DNA from: CAMLOF01 sp041913045
GTDB lineage: Bacteria; Pseudomonadota; Gammaproteobacteria; Burkholderiales; Burkholderiaceae_C
Direction of reading: 5' to 3'
NCBI GenBank assembly: GCA_041913045.1
Contig: JAYSGB010000020.1
Location: 5,210 to 69,209, forward strand
Length of the DNA stretch: 64,000 nt
The position numbers and the translations under genes are program-made. Numbering within the stretch: the first letter of the stretch is position 1; the number at the start of each line of letters is the position of its first letter. The notes under the pieces were generated by a model. The model ran no database searches. It worked only from the letters and a program-made list of their open reading frames with translations, and had not been told where the DNA came from. Shown here one piece after another: positions 26,755 to 34,940 of this stretch.

Positions 26755-27261
26755 TCAGACGGCAAGCAGCAGCGCCACCGCTCGCGCTTCGATGCTCAAT
26801 CCCTGCCCCACAGGCCCCAGGCGCTCGGCAGTCTTGGCCTTGACGTTCACCCGGTCCACCGGCACCTGCAGAAGCTGCGCAATGCGTTCGCGCATGGCGG
26901 CCTTGTAGGGTGCCAGCTTGGGCGCCTGTGCCACCACGGTGGCGTCCACATTGCCTACGGTGAAACCCGCCGCCTGCACGGCGCGCAAGGCTTCGGCCAG
27001 CAGCACGCCGGAATCGGCCCCCGCAAAGCGTTCGTCTGTATCGGGAAAGTGGGTACCAATGTCGCCCAGGCCCGCCGCGCCCAGCAAGGCATCGGTGATG
27101 GCGTGCAGCAGCGCGTCCGCGTCGGAGTGGCCGAGCAATCCGCTGTGGTGGGGCACATGCACGCCCCCCAGAATGAGCGCCCGGCCGGGCACCAGCGCAT
27201 GAACGTCCCAACCCTCGCCAATGCGAAAGGGAACGGTTTGTTGAGACGAAGAAGCAGTCAT
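26755..27261 (-). CDS. ispF: 2-C-methyl-D-erythritol 2,4-cyclodiphosphate synthase IspF
   Basis: MEP pathway enzyme that cyclises CDP-ME-2-phosphate with loss of CMP. In the 168-residue trimer-forming protein the zinc and magnesium ligands are in RIGEGWDVHAL near residues 13-23 and GHSDADALLHAITDALLG, and the closing region is VNVKAKTAERLGPVGQG. The ten-residue N-terminal extension is minor. Its ATG overlaps the ispD stop by four bases. It is convergent with the sensor kinase gene. Confidence 0.97.
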   Translation of the reverse strand: MTASSSQQTVPFRIGEGWDVHALVPGRALILGGVHVPHHSGLLGHSDADALLHAITDALLGAAGLGDIGTHFPDTDERFAGADSGVLLAEALRAVQAAGFTVGNVDATVVAQAPKLAPYKAAMRERIAQLLQVPVDRVNVKAKTAERLGPVGQGLSIEARAVALLLAV

Positions 27262-28031
27262 GGCGTTTGCCCGCGCAGCTGGAGCAGAGCCTCGGCCAGC
27301 GCGAAATCCTCCGGGTAGGTGACCTTGAAATTCTGGGCGCTGCCACGAACGAGCAAAGGTTGCCCGCCCTGCGCCTCGATGGCGCTGGCTTCGTCGGTGA
27401 TACCTGCAAAGCCCCCTGGCTCAGCTTGTTGCAGCGCGCGCCGCAGGTCGCCCAGGCGAAACATCTGCGGCGTCTGGGCCAGCCACTTGTCTGCCCGATC
27501 GACCGTGGCGGTGGCACGCATGACACCTGATTCGGCAACTGCGGCCTTGAGCGTATCTGGCAAGGGCAGCGCGAGCAAACCGCCCACGGGGTCCCCGCGG
27601 CATGCGCGGATCAGGCTCTGGACTTGAGCTGGCGTGATGAGGCAGCGTGCAGCGTCATGCACGAGCACCCAGTCGGACTCGCGTGCACCAGCGGCGTGCA
27701 ACGCCTGCAGGCCGTTGAAAACACTGTGGGCTCGCGTGGCACCGCCCACCCGCCACACATGAACACGGGGGTTGGGCGCGGCCATGACCTGGTCGTCTGG
27801 CGCGACCACCACCGCCACACCCACCAACTCTGGCACGGCCAGAAAGGCACGCAAGGTGTGGTCGATGATCCGCGATCCCGCCAGCACCTCGTACTGCTTG
27901 GGACGGTCCAGCCCGGAGCGGCTGCCGCTGCCCGCGCAAGGAATCAGCGCGTAACAGCGCGCGGTAGCGTCCAACGCCTGTGGCAGTTTCAGGGCCTGGG
28001 CGAGGTCAAATGGCTGTGCAGGTGTGGTCAT
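27258..28031 (-). CDS. ispD: 2-C-methyl-D-erythritol 4-phosphate cytidylyltransferase IspD
   Basis: Transfers CMP from CTP to MEP, the step after Dxr in isoprenoid synthesis. The 257 residues hold the nucleotide-binding loop LIPCAGSGSRSGLDRPKQY near residue 30, DWVLVHDAARCLITP, and TVDRADKWLAQTPQMF, the family's catalytic lysine and arginine regions. The ATG at 28031 gives about 27 residues before the core. The reading frame remains open further upstream, but that part would overlap the mfd promoter region. It is divergent from mfd. Confidence 0.96.
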   Translation of the reverse strand: MTTPAQPFDLAQALKLPQALDATARCYALIPCAGSGSRSGLDRPKQYEVLAGSRIIDHTLRAFLAVPELVGVAVVVAPDDQVMAAPNPRVHVWRVGGATRAHSVFNGLQALHAAGARESDWVLVHDAARCLITPAQVQSLIRACRGDPVGGLLALPLPDTLKAAVAESGVMRATATVDRADKWLAQTPQMFRLGDLRRALQQAEPGGFAGITDEASAIEAQGGQPLLVRGSAQNFKVTYPEDFALAEALLQLRGQTP

Positions 28032-28065
28032 CGTTGCGTGGATTCTAAAATCACTCCCTTGCCAA

Positions 28066-28096
28066 ACCCCGCCCACCCCCAGGAGCGGGGTATTCG
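28066..28096 (+). other. Stem-loop with T run in the mfd leader
   Basis: A 7-bp perfect stem (28066-28072 with 28085-28091) is followed by ATTCGTTTTT, about 25 bases before the mfd start codon. It looks like a weak intrinsic terminator placed in the mfd 5' untranslated region. A candidate -10 (TAAAAT, 28046-28051) lies just upstream. Confidence 0.45.
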
Positions 28097-28121
28097 TTTT
28101 TGCCTTGCGAGCCCAGCCCCG

Positions 28122-31100
28122 ATGGACCTGCCCAAACTCACCCCCGGAAAACGCTACGCCCTGCCGCAGCCCATTGGCTCGGCGGACGCATTGTTGCTCG
28201 CAAAGCTAGGCTTACGGGAAAAAGCCGCCGGGCGCCCAGTGGCCATCGTCACAGCCGACGCGAGCGACGCCCAGCGCCTGCTGGACGAACTGCCCTTCTT
28301 CGCCCCGGAGCTACGTTGCGCCCTCTTTCCCGACTGGGAAACGCTGCCTTACGACAGCTTCTCTCCGCACCAGGACCTGATTTCAGAACGGCTGGCCACG
28401 CTGTGGCGCATACAGCAGCGCGACCAGGAACAGGGGGCGGACGTGGTGATCGTCCCGGCCACCACGGCACTGTACCGGCTGGCGCCGCCCGCCTTTCTGG
28501 CGGGCTACACCTTCGAGTTCAAGGTGAAGCAGAAGCTCGACGAAGCCAAGCTCAAGGCCCAGTTGACGCTGGCGGGCTACCAGCACGTGACGCAGGTGGT
28601 CAGCCCCGGCGAATACGCTGTGCGTGGCGGTTTGATCGACCTTTTTCCCATGGGATCGCCCGTGCCCTATCGGGTGGACTTGTTCGACGACGAGATCGAC
28701 TCCATCCGCACCTTCGACCCAGACAGCCAGCGCAGCCTTTACCCCGTGCCAGAAGTGCGCCTGCTGCCGGGCCGCGAGTTCCCCATGGACGACACCGGGC
28801 GCGCCAAGTTCCGCGCACGCTGGCGCGAGCTGTTGGAAGGCGACCCGACCAAGAGCCGTATCTATAAGGACATGGGCAACGGCGTGGCCACGGCAGGCAT
28901 CGAGTACTACCTGCCGCTGTTCTTCGACAGCACCGCCACCGTGTTCGACTACCTGGGTGCAGACGCCACGCTGGTGCTGCACGGCGACCTGGAACCGGCT
29001 TTCCAGCGCTTCTGGCAGGACACGCGTGAACGCTACCGCCTGGTGCAAGGTGACCCTGACCGCCCCGCCCTGCCGCCCGAAACGCTGTTTCTGGACGCGG
29101 AAGGCTTCTATGCCGTGGCCAAGCCCCACATGCAACTGGCCCTGCGCGCCGGAACGCAGGACGTGGAAGACAGCGCCTGGGTACAGGCCCTGCCCGAGCT
29201 GACCGCCCAGCGCGGTGCGGACGACCCGCTGGCCAAGCTGCAAACCCACCTGCGCGACACCCGCCAGCGCGTTCTGGTGCTGGCGGAAAGCGATGGCCGC
29301 CGCGAAAGCCTGCTCGACTTCATCCGTGCCAGCGGTGTCAACCCACCCGTGTTCGACAGCCTGGCGGAATTCCAGGGTAGCGACGAAGCCATCGGCATGG
29401 CAACGGCAGCGCTGGCCAAGGGCTTTTCCTGGCGCGAAGGCGGTATCGACTTTGTTACCGAGACCGAGTTGTTCGCGGCTGGCCCCACCACGCGCCGACG
29501 CAAGAAGCAGGAACAGGTCAGCGACGTTGACGCGCTCATCAAAGACCTGAGCGAACTGAACGTGGGCGACCCCGTGGTGCACAGCCAGCATGGCATTGGC
29601 CGCTACCATGGTCTCATCAACATGGACCTGGGCGAGAAGAACCCCGACGGCTCACCCGCCTTGCAGGAGTTCCTGCACCTGGAGTACGCCAACGACGCCG
29701 TGCTCTACGTGCCGGTAAGCCAGTTGCAGCTCATCAGCCGCTACACCGGTGTGAGCGCCGACGAAGCGCCATTGCACCGCCTGGGTTCAGGCCAGTGGGA
29801 AAAAGCCAAGCGCAAGGCCGCCGAGCAGGTGCGCGACGCTGCCGCCGAGCTGCTCAACATCTACGCCCGCCGCGCCGCGCGTGAAGGCCACGCCTTCCGC
29901 TACTCGCCGCACGACTACGAGCAATTTGCCAACGACTTCGGCTTCGAGGAAACACCGGACCAGAAGGCCGCCATCCACGCTGTCGTGCAGGACATGATCA
30001 GCCCGCGCCCCATGGACCGCCTGGTGTGCGGCGACGTGGGCTTTGGCAAGACCGAGGTGGCCCTTCGCGCTGCCTTTGTGGCGGTGACGGGCGGCAAGCA
30101 GGTGGCCTTTCTGGCGCCCACCACATTGCTGGCCGAACAGCATTACCAGACACTGGTGGACCGCTTCGCCAAGTGGCCGGTGAAGATCGCCGAGATGAGC
30201 CGCTTTCGCACCACCAAGGAAATCAACGCCGCCATGAAAGGCATTGCGGATGGTACGGTGGACATCGTCGTGGGCACGCACAAGCTGCTGAGCGAAAAGG
30301 CCCAGTTCAAGAACCTCGGCCTGCTCATCATCGACGAGGAACACCGCTTTGGCGTGCGCCACAAGGAGGCGATGAAGGAGCTGCGCGCCGAGGTGGACGT
30401 GCTCACGCTCACCGCCACACCCATCCCTCGCACGCTGGGCATGGCACTGGAAGGGCTGCGCGACCTGAGCGTGATCGCCACCGCGCCGCAGCGCCGCCTG
30501 GCCATCAAGACCTTCGTGCGCAACGAAGGCAACGGCGTGATCCGCGAAGCGGTGCTGCGCGAACTCAAGCGCGGCGGGCAGGTGTACTTCCTGCACAACG
30601 AGGTGGAAACCATCGAAAACCGCAAGCAGAAGCTGGAGGAAATCCTGCCCGAGGCGCGCATCGCCATCGCCCACGGCCAGATGCCTGAGCGCGAACTGGA
30701 GCGTGTCATGCGCGACTTCGTGGCGCAGCGCTTCAACGTGCTGCTGTGCTCCACCATCATCGAAACCGGCATTGACGTGCCCACGGCCAACACCATCATC
30801 ATGGCCCGGGCCGACAAGTTCGGCCTGGCGCAGCTGCACCAGTTGCGCGGGCGCGTGGGCCGCAGCCACCACCAGGCCTACGCCTACCTGCTGGTACCCG
30901 ACATCGACGGCCTGACCAAGCAGGCCCAGCAGCGGCTGGAAGCCATTCAGGCCATGGAAGAACTGGGCAGCGGCTTCTACCTGGCCATGCACGACCTGGA
31001 AATCCGCGGCGCGGGTGAGGTACTGGGCGAAAACCAGAGCGGCAACATGCTGGAAGTGGGCTTCCAGCTCTACAACGAGATGCTGAGCGAGGCCGTGGCA

Positions 31101-31604
31101 TCGCTGAAGGCCGGGCGCGAGCCCGACCTGCTGGCCCCCCTGAGCGTGACCACCGACATCAACCTGCACGCCCCCGCCCTGCTGCCCGACGACTACTGCG
31201 GCGACGTGCACCTGCGCCTGAGCTTCTACAAAAAGTTGGCCACCGCCAAGACCAACGACCAGATCGACACGCTGCTGGAAGAGATCGTGGACCGCTTCGG
31301 CAAGCTGCCGCCGCAGGCCCAGACCCTTATCGACGTGCACCGCCTGCGTGTGCTCAGCCAGCCCTACGGCGTGGCCAAGGTGGACGCTACCCCGGGCGTG
31401 ATCGTCATCAGCTTCCGGCCCAACCCGCCGGTGGACCCGATGCGCATCATCGAACTGATCCAGAAGAACCGGCACATCAAGCTGGCGGGCAACGACAAGC
31501 TGCGCATCGAGCGCGAGCTGCCCGAGCCCCATGCACGCGCCCAGATGGTGCGCGACGTGCTGCGTTCGCTGGGCCAGCCGGTTGCAGCCAAAGCCACGGC
31601 CTGA
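28122..31604 (+). CDS. mfd: Transcription-repair coupling factor Mfd
   Basis: Translocase that removes RNA polymerase stalled at lesions and recruits UvrA. The 1160 residues show the UvrB-like N-terminal module (ALFPDWETLPYDSFSPHQD, VVSPGEYAVRGGLIDLFPMG) and the RNA polymerase interaction domain (VGDPVVHSQHGIGRYHGL near 490). The RecG-like helicase motor has Walker A LVCGDVGFGKTEVALRA, DEEH in LLIIDEEHRFGVRHKE and LTATPIPRTLGMALEG. The TRCF C-terminal domain begins around VDRFGKLPPQAQTL. Start is the ATG at 28122; an upstream open stretch lies on the opposite strand from ispD and is not coding. Confidence 0.97.
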   Translation: MDLPKLTPGKRYALPQPIGSADALLLAKLGLREKAAGRPVAIVTADASDAQRLLDELPFFAPELRCALFPDWETLPYDSFSPHQDLISERLATLWRIQQRDQEQGADVVIVPATTALYRLAPPAFLAGYTFEFKVKQKLDEAKLKAQLTLAGYQHVTQVVSPGEYAVRGGLIDLFPMGSPVPYRVDLFDDEIDSIRTFDPDSQRSLYPVPEVRLLPGREFPMDDTGRAKFRARWRELLEGDPTKSRIYKDMGNGVATAGIEYYLPLFFDSTATVFDYLGADATLVLHGDLEPAFQRFWQDTRERYRLVQGDPDRPALPPETLFLDAEGFYAVAKPHMQLALRAGTQDVEDSAWVQALPELTAQRGADDPLAKLQTHLRDTRQRVLVLAESDGRRESLLDFIRASGVNPPVFDSLAEFQGSDEAIGMATAALAKGFSWREGGIDFVTETELFAAGPTTRRRKKQEQVSDVDALIKDLSELNVGDPVVHSQHGIGRYHGLINMDLGEKNPDGSPALQEFLHLEYANDAVLYVPVSQLQLISRYTGVSADEAPLHRLGSGQWEKAKRKAAEQVRDAAAELLNIYARRAAREGHAFRYSPHDYEQFANDFGFEETPDQKAAIHAVVQDMISPRPMDRLVCGDVGFGKTEVALRAAFVAVTGGKQVAFLAPTTLLAEQHYQTLVDRFAKWPVKIAEMSRFRTTKEINAAMKGIADGTVDIVVGTHKLLSEKAQFKNLGLLIIDEEHRFGVRHKEAMKELRAEVDVLTLTATPIPRTLGMALEGLRDLSVIATAPQRRLAIKTFVRNEGNGVIREAVLRELKRGGQVYFLHNEVETIENRKQKLEEILPEARIAIAHGQMPERELERVMRDFVAQRFNVLLCSTIIETGIDVPTANTIIMARADKFGLAQLHQLRGRVGRSHHQAYAYLLVPDIDGLTKQAQQRLEAIQAMEELGSGFYLAMHDLEIRGAGEVLGENQSGNMLEVGFQLYNEMLSEAVASLKAGREPDLLAPLSVTTDINLHAPALLPDDYCGDVHLRLSFYKKLATAKTNDQIDTLLEEIVDRFGKLPPQAQTLIDVHRLRVLSQPYGVAKVDATPGVIVISFRPNPPVDPMRIIELIQKNRHIKLAGNDKLRIERELPEPHARAQMVRDVLRSLGQPVAAKATA

Positions 31605-31692
31605 GCAGCTTTACCGCCGGTTCACACAGGGCACACAATGACTTGAAGCGGGAGAGGGAGACTGCAGGCATTCAACAACCGGAGGAAACCCG

Positions 31693-32211
31693 ATGAACCT
31701 GCAACGCCAACGCCCCTGGATCACTCCCCTGGTGATCGGCTCCTTTCTGCTGCTCACCGTCACCGGTGTGCTGATGTTCTTCCACCTGGACAGCGGCCTG
31801 AACAAGACCGTGCACGAATGGCTGAGCTGGGTGATGGTGGCCGGGGTGGCCTTGCACGTCGGGCTGAACCTGCCCGCCTTCAAACGCTACCTCACGCAGC
31901 GTACCGCGCGCTGGGTCATCGGGGTGTTCGTGGCGGTGCTGGCGCTCAGCTTCGTCCGCCTGCCGGGCGCGTCGTCAGAACCACCGTTTATCGCCCCCGC
32001 CAAGGCTCTGGCTGCCGCGCCGCTGCCAGTGCTGGCCCAGGTGGCGGGTGTGTCCACCGAAGAAATCCGGCACAGGCTCGAAGCACAGCACATCGCTGTT
32101 GACAACGAACAACAGAGCGTCAGCGACATCATCGGCCCGGACGTGCGCAAGCAGATGAGCGTGCTCAAAGGCGTGCTGTCACCGACTGCGGCACCTGCTG
32201 CAGGAAGCTGA
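31693..32211 (+). CDS. DUF4405-like small membrane protein
   Basis: Protein of 172 residues with three hydrophobic segments (about 10-30, 40-60 and 75-92) and a soluble C-terminal half. The first segments resemble DUF4405 (TGVLMFFHLDSGLNKTVHEW and VAGVALHVGLN). Histidines spaced within and between the helices resemble those of small b-type cytochrome helices, but heme binding is only an inference. A strong GGAGGAA lies six bases before the ATG. The gene sits between mfd and serB with no functional link evident. The C-terminal 70 residues (STEEIRHRLEAQHIAVDNEQ) may be periplasmic. Confidence 0.7.
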   Translation: MNLQRQRPWITPLVIGSFLLLTVTGVLMFFHLDSGLNKTVHEWLSWVMVAGVALHVGLNLPAFKRYLTQRTARWVIGVFVAVLALSFVRLPGASSEPPFIAPAKALAAAPLPVLAQVAGVSTEEIRHRLEAQHIAVDNEQQSVSDIIGPDVRKQMSVLKGVLSPTAAPAAGS

Positions 32212-32294
32212 AAACCCCCGGGGCGGGTCGGTCTCGGACCCGGCACAATACAGGCTTGGCCACCAGGCCCGTTTTTGTACCCATACACCCGCCC

Positions 32295-33017
32295 ATGACT
32301 CCCCAGGAAATCGCACCCGGCCTCGTCGTCCAACGCTTCACCCCGCCTCTGAAGCTGAGCGGCTTCAAGCTCATCGCCTTCGATATGGACTCCACGCTCA
32401 TCAACATCGAATGCGTGGACGAGATTGCCGACGCCGTGGGCCGCAAGGCCGAGGTGGCTGCCATCACCGAAGCTTCCATGCGCGGCGAAATTGCCGACTT
32501 CAAGGAAAGCCTGCGTCGCCGTGTGGCCCTGCTCAAGGGCGTGACCGTGGCCGACATGGAGCGCGTCTACACCGAACGCCTGCGCATCAACCCCGGCGCA
32601 GCAGAACTCATACAGGCGTGCAAGGCTGCTGGCATGAAGGTCCTGCTGGTGTCCGGCGGTTTCACCTATTTCGCCAACCGCGTCAAGGAACGCCTGGGCA
32701 TCGACTTTGCCCGCTCCAACGTTCTGGAGATTGAAAGCGGCCCGAACTGCGGCGCCCTCACCGGCCGCATGGTGGACCAGTCCTGGGGCGACATTTGCGA
32801 CGGCGCCGAGAAACGCCGCACCCTCCTGGAAGTGGCCAGCCTGCTGGGCATTGAGCCGCGCGAATGCATCGCCATGGGCGACGGTGCCAACGACCTGCCC
32901 ATGATGGGCGAGGCGGGCCTGTCGGTGGCCTACCACGCCAAACCCAAGGTACGCGAGCAGGCCATGGTCGCCATCAACGAAGGCGGCCTGGACCGCCTGC
33001 TGGAAGTCCTGAGCTGA
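32295..33017 (+). CDS. serB: Phosphoserine phosphatase SerB
   Basis: Last step of serine biosynthesis, hydrolysing L-phosphoserine. The 240-residue HAD-family protein has motif I FDMDSTLINIECVDEIAD near residue 31 (nucleophile Asp), motif II VLLVSGGFTYFANR, and motif III/IV ECIAMGDGANDLPMMGEAG with the metal aspartates. It lacks the N-terminal ACT domain found in longer SerB forms, which is usual in Burkholderiales. The ATG at 32295 is not preceded by a strong ribosome site. The DEAD-box helicase gene follows 19 bases downstream. Confidence 0.95.
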   Translation: MTPQEIAPGLVVQRFTPPLKLSGFKLIAFDMDSTLINIECVDEIADAVGRKAEVAAITEASMRGEIADFKESLRRRVALLKGVTVADMERVYTERLRINPGAAELIQACKAAGMKVLLVSGGFTYFANRVKERLGIDFARSNVLEIESGPNCGALTGRMVDQSWGDICDGAEKRRTLLEVASLLGIEPRECIAMGDGANDLPMMGEAGLSVAYHAKPKVREQAMVAINEGGLDRLLEVLS

Positions 33018-33036
33018 ATCCCACTCAAGGAACCCC

Positions 33037-34320
33037 GTGCCCTTTGCTGCTCTCGGACTGACGCCCTCACTCGTACAAGCAACCAACAAGCTTGGCTTTG
33101 CCGAGCCCACACCCATACAAGCTGAGGCCATTCCCGCCATCTTGCGCGGCGCCGACGTGCAAGGCCAAGCACAAACCGGCTCAGGCAAGACTGCAGCCTA
33201 CACATTGCCGCTGCTCCAGCACCTGCTCGAAAAACCGCAGCCAAGTGGCCCCAGGGAGGTCCGTGCGCTGGTGCTGGTGCCCACACGCGAACTGGCCCAA
33301 CAGGCCGGAGATCTGCTGCGCGACGTAATCCGCCACCTGCCAGCACGGACTGAAGGGTACCTGGGCCGAGGCCTGCCGAAGGTCGCCGTGGTGTTCGGGG
33401 GTGTTTCCATCAACCCGCAGATGATGGCCCTGCGTGGTGGCGCGGACGTGGTCGTTGCCACCCCGGGCCGCCTGCTGGACCTCGTTGGCAACAACGCCCT
33501 CCGGCTTTCATCGGTGAAGCAACTGGTGCTGGACGAAGCCGACCGTCTGCTCGACCTCGGGTTTGCCGATGAACTGCAGCAAGTGCTGGCGCTGCTGCCA
33601 CGCCGCCGACAGAACTTGCTGTTCTCGGCCACCTTTCCCTCGGCTGTACAGGGCTTGGCCAACACCCAGCTTCATGATGCCGTGCACATTCACGTACCCG
33701 ATGCGCCCGAAGACCTGAGCCGCATCGAGCAACGTGCCTACCATGTGGACGCAAACCGCCGCGTTCCGCTGCTGCGCCACCTCATCGAAGCTCACCGCTG
33801 GAAGCAGGTGCTGGTGTTCGTGGCCACCCAGTACGCAGCGGAACACATTGCCTTCAAGCTCAACAACAAGGGGCTGCGCGCGACGGCCTTTCACGGCGGC
33901 TTGGCCCAAGGGGCTCGCCGCGAAGTGCTGGCAGGTTTCAAGAACGGGCAATGCGACGTGCTGGTGACCACCGACCTAGCGGCCAGGGGCATTGACATTG
34001 CACGCCTTCCGGTAGTGGTGAACTTTGACCTGCCTCGCTCAGCCGTGGACTATGTCCACCGTATCGGGCGCACCGGCCGGGCCGGGGAAAAGGGCTTGGC
34101 GATCAGCCTGGTCAGCGCCGTCAGCATGGCCCACTGGCGCTTGATTCAAAAACGCCAGGCACTGGACGTTTCCCTGATTGTTGAAACGGGCTTTGAGCCA
34201 GTGGAGACCGAACCGCCCGCCAATCAGGTGCAAGATGGCACGGGCGGCGTCAAGGGCAAGCGCCCCAGCAAGAAAGACAAGCTTCGGGCGGCAGCGGCGC
34301 AAGCCGCAAACAAACCGTAG
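33037..34320 (+). CDS. DEAD-box ATP-dependent RNA helicase (RhlE-like)
   Basis: RNA helicase of 427 residues with all core motifs: Q motif PTPIQAEAIP, Walker A AQTGSGKTAAY, PTREL in LVPTRELAQQ, DEAD in LVLDEADRLLDLGF, SAT in LLFSATFPSA, and HRIGRTGRAG at motif VI. A short basic, Lys-rich tail ends the protein. Such helicases remodel rRNA precursors or aid mRNA decay, often in the cold; the specific role cannot be read from sequence. It starts with GTG at 33037, supported by AAGGA six bases upstream. Confidence 0.93.
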   Translation: MPFAALGLTPSLVQATNKLGFAEPTPIQAEAIPAILRGADVQGQAQTGSGKTAAYTLPLLQHLLEKPQPSGPREVRALVLVPTRELAQQAGDLLRDVIRHLPARTEGYLGRGLPKVAVVFGGVSINPQMMALRGGADVVVATPGRLLDLVGNNALRLSSVKQLVLDEADRLLDLGFADELQQVLALLPRRRQNLLFSATFPSAVQGLANTQLHDAVHIHVPDAPEDLSRIEQRAYHVDANRRVPLLRHLIEAHRWKQVLVFVATQYAAEHIAFKLNNKGLRATAFHGGLAQGARREVLAGFKNGQCDVLVTTDLAARGIDIARLPVVVNFDLPRSAVDYVHRIGRTGRAGEKGLAISLVSAVSMAHWRLIQKRQALDVSLIVETGFEPVETEPPANQVQDGTGGVKGKRPSKKDKLRAAAAQAANKP

Positions 34321-34342
34321 ATCCAGCCGTGCCCAGGCAAAC

Positions 34343-34678
34343 TCACTCTTGCCCAGGCTCCGAGCCGCCCGTCACGGTGGTATCCGAACTTGCCGCCCTG
34401 CGCTGACGCACACCGGGCATAGCCAGAATTTCCACGTACACGTGGGTGGCCCCTGCCTGCGCCGCAGCGTCCAGGCGGGCACCCAGTTCGTTCAGGTGGG
34501 CTACCTCGGCATTGTCGGCTTGGGTGCCGAACTTGCAGGCAAAGTCCCAGAAGTCTGCACCTTCTGGCAAGGCACGGCGGCGCTCGCGCTTCACATACTT
34601 GTGCAACTCGTGCCTGATAGCGTCCAACACACGAGCGGGTTGCTTGCCCTCGGCATGCAGGGGAAATGTCTTTTTCAT
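34343..34678 (-). CDS. Small conserved protein, DUF6172-like
   Basis: Cytoplasmic protein of about 111 residues with no known function. The conserved body runs MKKTFPLHAEGKQPARVLDA, KYVKRERRRALPEGADFWDF, then AQAGATHVYVEILAMPGVRQ; this pattern matches what I know as DUF6172 in Burkholderiales. A Ser/Thr-rich 20-residue tail follows. The ATG at 34678 has AGGA seven bases upstream. An in-frame ATG 33 bases further upstream has no such site and is not favoured. It is convergent with the helicase gene. Function unknown. Confidence 0.75.
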   Translation of the reverse strand: MKKTFPLHAEGKQPARVLDAIRHELHKYVKRERRRALPEGADFWDFACKFGTQADNAEVAHLNELGARLDAAAQAGATHVYVEILAMPGVRQRRAASSDTTVTGGSEPGQE

Positions 34679-34763
34679 GTAGATCCTGTCCACGCCGGAC
34701 GGAGCCGACATGGCCCCTTGGCGGGAGCGCGATTATGCGCCCACCGCGCCTGGACCGTGCAAC

Positions 34764-34928
34764 TCAGCGCTTGGACGAGATCAGCCAGCTCACGCCCACC
34801 GCAATCAGGACCAGCGGCCACCAGACACTGATGATCTCGCGAATGCTGACGGTAATGAACCCAAGGTTGGACAACAGAAAGTACGTTCCCAGCAGGATCA
34901 GCGCGATCGCAGTCGTCTGGTTTTTCAT
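34764..34928 (-). CDS. 54-residue membrane protein, LiaF/DUF5668 transmembrane type
   Basis: A small gene easily missed. The predicted product starts MKNQTTAIALILLGTYFLLS, continues NLGFITVSIREIISVWWPLV, and ends LIAVGVSWLISSKR. Two hydrophobic hairpin helices separated by a short polar turn with the WWPL motif fit the LiaI/LiaF-like (DUF5668) transmembrane region, which occurs as free-standing 50-60-residue proteins. It begins 12 bases before the stop of the upstream aminotransferase gene would be reached on the same strand, so it is probably the next gene in that unit. Codon use matches neighbours. Function unknown. Confidence 0.75.
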   Translation of the reverse strand: MKNQTTAIALILLGTYFLLSNLGFITVSIREIISVWWPLVLIAVGVSWLISSKR

Positions 34929-34940
34929 TGGCTCAGCTTC

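Noticed and set aside
27624..28121. N-terminal extension of the mfd frame
   Set aside because: It is antisense to ispD; Mfd homologues begin near MDLPKL at 28122.
29787..31532. A 581-residue reading frame antisense to mfd
   Set aside because: mfd motifs are intact in the sense frame; the antisense product is His/Val/Gln-rich with no recognisable domain.
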